DNA from: a bacterium
GTDB taxonomy: Bacteria > Chlamydiota > Chlamydiia > Chlamydiales > Rhabdochlamydiaceae
DNA length: 15,551 bases
Assembly: GCA_021802305.1 (NCBI GenBank)
Contig: JAKAAD010000010.1
Span: forward strand, 1-15,551
Reading direction: 5' to 3'
Shown: one piece after another, positions 13,821-15,551 of the stretch
Position numbering within the stretch: the first letter of the stretch is position 1
Layout of the letters: each line of letters opens with the position of its first letter
Position numbers and translations under genes: made by a program
Notes under the pieces: model-generated
The model's database searches: none
Told to the model about the DNA's origin: nothing
Seen by the model: only the letters and a program-made list of their open reading frames with translations

Positions 13821-15414
13821 ACTGTTCGTCTTCTTCAGGGGCATTGGCAATCAATACCTCGGAGAGAAGGACAACACTTGCTGAAGAAGCCGCATAGCGC
13901 AAAGCATGCTTTTCCACTTTGACGGGGTCAATGATGCCAGCTTTTACGAGATCTTCTACGGATTCTGACATTGCATTGAAACCCATCATAGGCTTTTCAG
14001 ATAAGATTTTCTCGATGAAAAGAGAGGGGTCTAAGCCAGCATTTGCAATGATTTGGCGAACAGGAGCTTCGCAGGCTTTAAAGACCATCTTTGCACCGAT
14101 TGCTTCATCCCCATCGAGCTTGAGCGTTTTTTCCACAGAGCGACTTGCACGCAACAGGGCAACGCCTCCACCGGTCACAACTCCTTCCTCAAGAGCAGAA
14201 CGCGTCGAATTGAGGCTGTCTTCAAAGAGTTGTTTTTTGTGTTGTGCTTCTGGCTCTGAAGTTGCACCTACGCGGATAATGGCAACGCCTCCTCCCAATT
14301 TCGCTTTTCTCTCTTCGAGCTTTTCTTTGTCATAGGAGCTGGTTGTGCTGCCAATTTCTCCATCAATTTGTTTGATGCGAGCGGCAATTTCTTTGGAATT
14401 GCCCATGCCATTAACGATGACGGTCTTCTCTTTCGTAATCATGACTTTTTCTGCCTTTCCTAAGAGATCGATGGTGGCATTTTTGAGAATAAGGCCAGTT
14501 TCTTCAGAAATGAGAGTACCGCCCGTGAGAACGGCAATGTCTTGAAGGTATGCTTTTCGTCGATCGCCAAAACCAGGTGTTTTCACAGCAGCGACTTTCA
14601 AGGTTCCGCGAATTTTGTTGACAATGAGCGTGGACATCGCATCGGATTCGATGTCATCTGCAATGATCAAGAGCGATGTTTGAGAAGCAGCAATTGCTTG
14701 CAGAAGGGGAAGAATATCTTGCGCGGAAGAGATTTTTTTATCCGTAATTAAAATACGTGGTGCATGCAATGTAGACGTCATTGTTTCAGCATCCGTAGCG
14801 AAATAGGGACTCACGTATCCACGATCAAATTGCATTCCCTCTACCATATCAATGGTTGTTTCAGTGCTTTTGCCTTCTTCGATCGTAATCACGCCAGAGC
14901 GTCCTACTTTTTGAATGGCATTAGAAATCAAAGTGCCCACAGCTTCATTCCCGGATGCCGAGGCAATGGCAATGTTTTTTGTCTCTTTTTCCGTTTTAAT
15001 TTTGATGGCCATACTCTCTAATTCAGAGACGATTTTTTCGACCGCTTTATCGATGCCGCGTTTGATGTGAATCGGACTTGCTCCGGAAGCGATATTTTTC
15101 ACTCCCGTTTGCACCAATGCATTCAAGAGAAGGAGGCTTGTCGTTGTTCCATCCCCACACTTTTCTTTCATTTTGCTTGCGACTTCTTTTCCAATGGTTA
15201 CGCCCATGTTTGCATAGGTGTCTTTGAGTTCAATGTCTTTGACAATGCTATTTCCATCATTGGTGATTTTGGGGGTACCCCAAGAGGCTTGAAGACCAAC
15301 GTTGCGCCCTTGAGGACCAAGAGTGATACATACTGCTTTCGCGAGGTTATCTATTCCTTCGCGGAGCTTGTTGCGAGCTGTTTCTTCGAAAATGAGTTCT
15401 TTGGGTGTAGACAT
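13807..15414 (-). CDS. groEL: Chaperonin GroEL (60 kDa), probably a divergent paralogue
   Basis: The 535-residue protein aligns end to end with GroEL. ATP-site residues are present: GPQGRN (33-38), Asp53 in TNDG (usually TKDG), GDGTTT at 87-92, Asp399 in FEDSLNSTR, and GVVTGGG at 411-417. Apical hydrophobic residues for substrate and GroES are also kept (GYVSPYF at 199-205, the two leucines in ILPLLQAI, and STLIVN), so it probably works as an ATP-driven folding chamber. It lacks the Gly-Gly-Met-rich tail and ends in acidic/Ser residues (EEDEQSSHS). No groES lies within the visible 137 bases upstream, and no CIRCE element is visible. Chlamydiae carry one classical groESL plus GroEL2/GroEL3 paralogues, and these features suggest this is one of the extra copies. 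AGGAG (15428-15424) sits nine bases before the ATG. Paralogue assignment is inference; GroEL identity is certain. Confidence 0.95.
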   Translation of the reverse strand: MSTPKELIFEETARNKLREGIDNLAKAVCITLGPQGRNVGLQASWGTPKITNDGNSIVKDIELKDTYANMGVTIGKEVASKMKEKCGDGTTTSLLLLNALVQTGVKNIASGASPIHIKRGIDKAVEKIVSELESMAIKIKTEKETKNIAIASASGNEAVGTLISNAIQKVGRSGVITIEEGKSTETTIDMVEGMQFDRGYVSPYFATDAETMTSTLHAPRILITDKKISSAQDILPLLQAIAASQTSLLIIADDIESDAMSTLIVNKIRGTLKVAAVKTPGFGDRRKAYLQDIAVLTGGTLISEETGLILKNATIDLLGKAEKVMITKEKTVIVNGMGNSKEIAARIKQIDGEIGSTTSSYDKEKLEERKAKLGGGVAIIRVGATSEPEAQHKKQLFEDSLNSTRSALEEGVVTGGGVALLRASRSVEKTLKLDGDEAIGAKMVFKACEAPVRQIIANAGLDPSLFIEKILSEKPMMGFNAMSESVEDLVKAGIIDPVKVEKHALRYAASSASVVLLSEVLIANAPEEDEQSSHS

Positions 15415-15441
15415 AATTTTTAACTCCTATGTGACAAAAAA

Positions 15442-15470
15442 ATAGTAGCAAGAAAGAAATAAAAAAGCAA
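15442..15470 (-). promoter_or_regulatory. Candidate sigma-70-type promoter for groEL
   Basis: On the minus strand, TTGCTT (15470-15465) and TACTAT (15447-15442) are separated by exactly 17 bases of T-rich spacer. Each hexamer has four or five consensus matches. Transcription would start near 15435, giving a ~20-base leader that contains the AGGAG ribosome site. No inverted repeat of the CIRCE type (TTAGCACTC-N9-GAGTGCTAA) is seen between here and the window end, so HrcA control is not indicated. Confidence 0.5.
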
Positions 15471-15551
15471 ACGAACTCTCATCCCTTATATCGATGAAGC
15501 CTTAGTTACGCAAGAGGTCTTGAATGCGCTACAAAGAAGATGGGGGGTGCT

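Noticed and set aside
15524..15551. Possible start of a plus-strand gene (AGAGG six bases before an ATG)
   Set aside because: Only nine codons are visible before the window ends; spacing is good but there is no way to test coding from so little sequence.
15415..15551. CIRCE element or groES end upstream of groEL
   Set aside because: No TTAGCACTC-type inverted repeat and no groES-like C-terminus in any minus-strand frame.
1..15551. IS elements, CRISPR arrays, tRNA or rRNA genes, phage genes
   Set aside because: No transposase-like protein, no repeat-spacer pattern, no cloverleaf or rRNA segment recognised; the stretch reads as ordinary, densely packed chromosome.

Overview
The window looks like a chromosomal piece of a member of the Chlamydiota, probably an environmental (Parachlamydiales-type) lineage rather than Chlamydia itself. 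This rests on protein families and gene order, not on a marker gene. The run LOG-like protein / MYG1-like protein / HIT protein / HEAT-repeat protein resembles the C. trachomatis block that I recall as CT387, CT386, CT385 and CT384. There is also a GroEL without an adjacent groES and without the usual Gly-Gly-Met tail, as in the extra chlamydial GroELs. Base composition is moderate and even throughout. I see no IS element, CRISPR array, rRNA or tRNA.

Layout, left to right. (1) Positions 2-964, plus strand: the 3' part of a DUF1207-type outer-membrane protein gene, whose 5' end lies outside the window. (2) 966-3155, minus strand: a 729-residue protein with a C-terminal LOG-type (nucleotide phosphoribohydrolase-like) domain. 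Its 3' end is one base from the DUF1207 gene. (3) 3154-6107, plus strand: a tight operon of MYG1-type predicted phosphoesterase, HIT nucleotide hydrolase and exported HEAT-repeat protein. Its first start codon interleaves with the annotated start of the divergent LOG gene. (4) 6189-8363, plus strand: a 7TM-HD membrane phosphodiesterase of the PgpH class, the class that degrades cyclic di-AMP in Listeria. A pair of TTGGTGYACC boxes lies just before its start. (5) 8364-8492: a 129-base gap between convergent genes that holds what looks like the fossil N-terminus of a short-chain dehydrogenase gene. (6) 12035 down to 8493, minus strand: a four-gene run of a very basic unknown protein, a calcineurin-like phosphoesterase, a CxxCxxCC cluster-binding protein and a phosphoglucomutase/phosphomannomutase. 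(7) 12036-12140: a divergent promoter region. (8) 12141-13820, plus strand: a SulP anion transporter with a STAS domain. (9) 15414 down to 13807, minus strand: groEL, which overlaps the 3' end of the transporter gene by 14 bases. (10) 15415-15551: the groEL promoter region and little else.

Functionally, the left half is rich in enzymes that act on nucleotide phosphoesters or N-glycosides: LOG, MYG1, HIT and 7TM-HD. A linked role in nucleotide housekeeping, or in turnover of cyclic di-AMP to pApA to AMP, is a testable inference and not shown by the sequence. The right half is mostly housekeeping: sugar-phosphate interconversion, anion transport and protein folding. Genes are packed closely, several pairs overlap, and no gene-free stretch exceeds about 140 bases. 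Several starts lack a clear Shine-Dalgarno, so some N-termini are uncertain; this is stated per gene.
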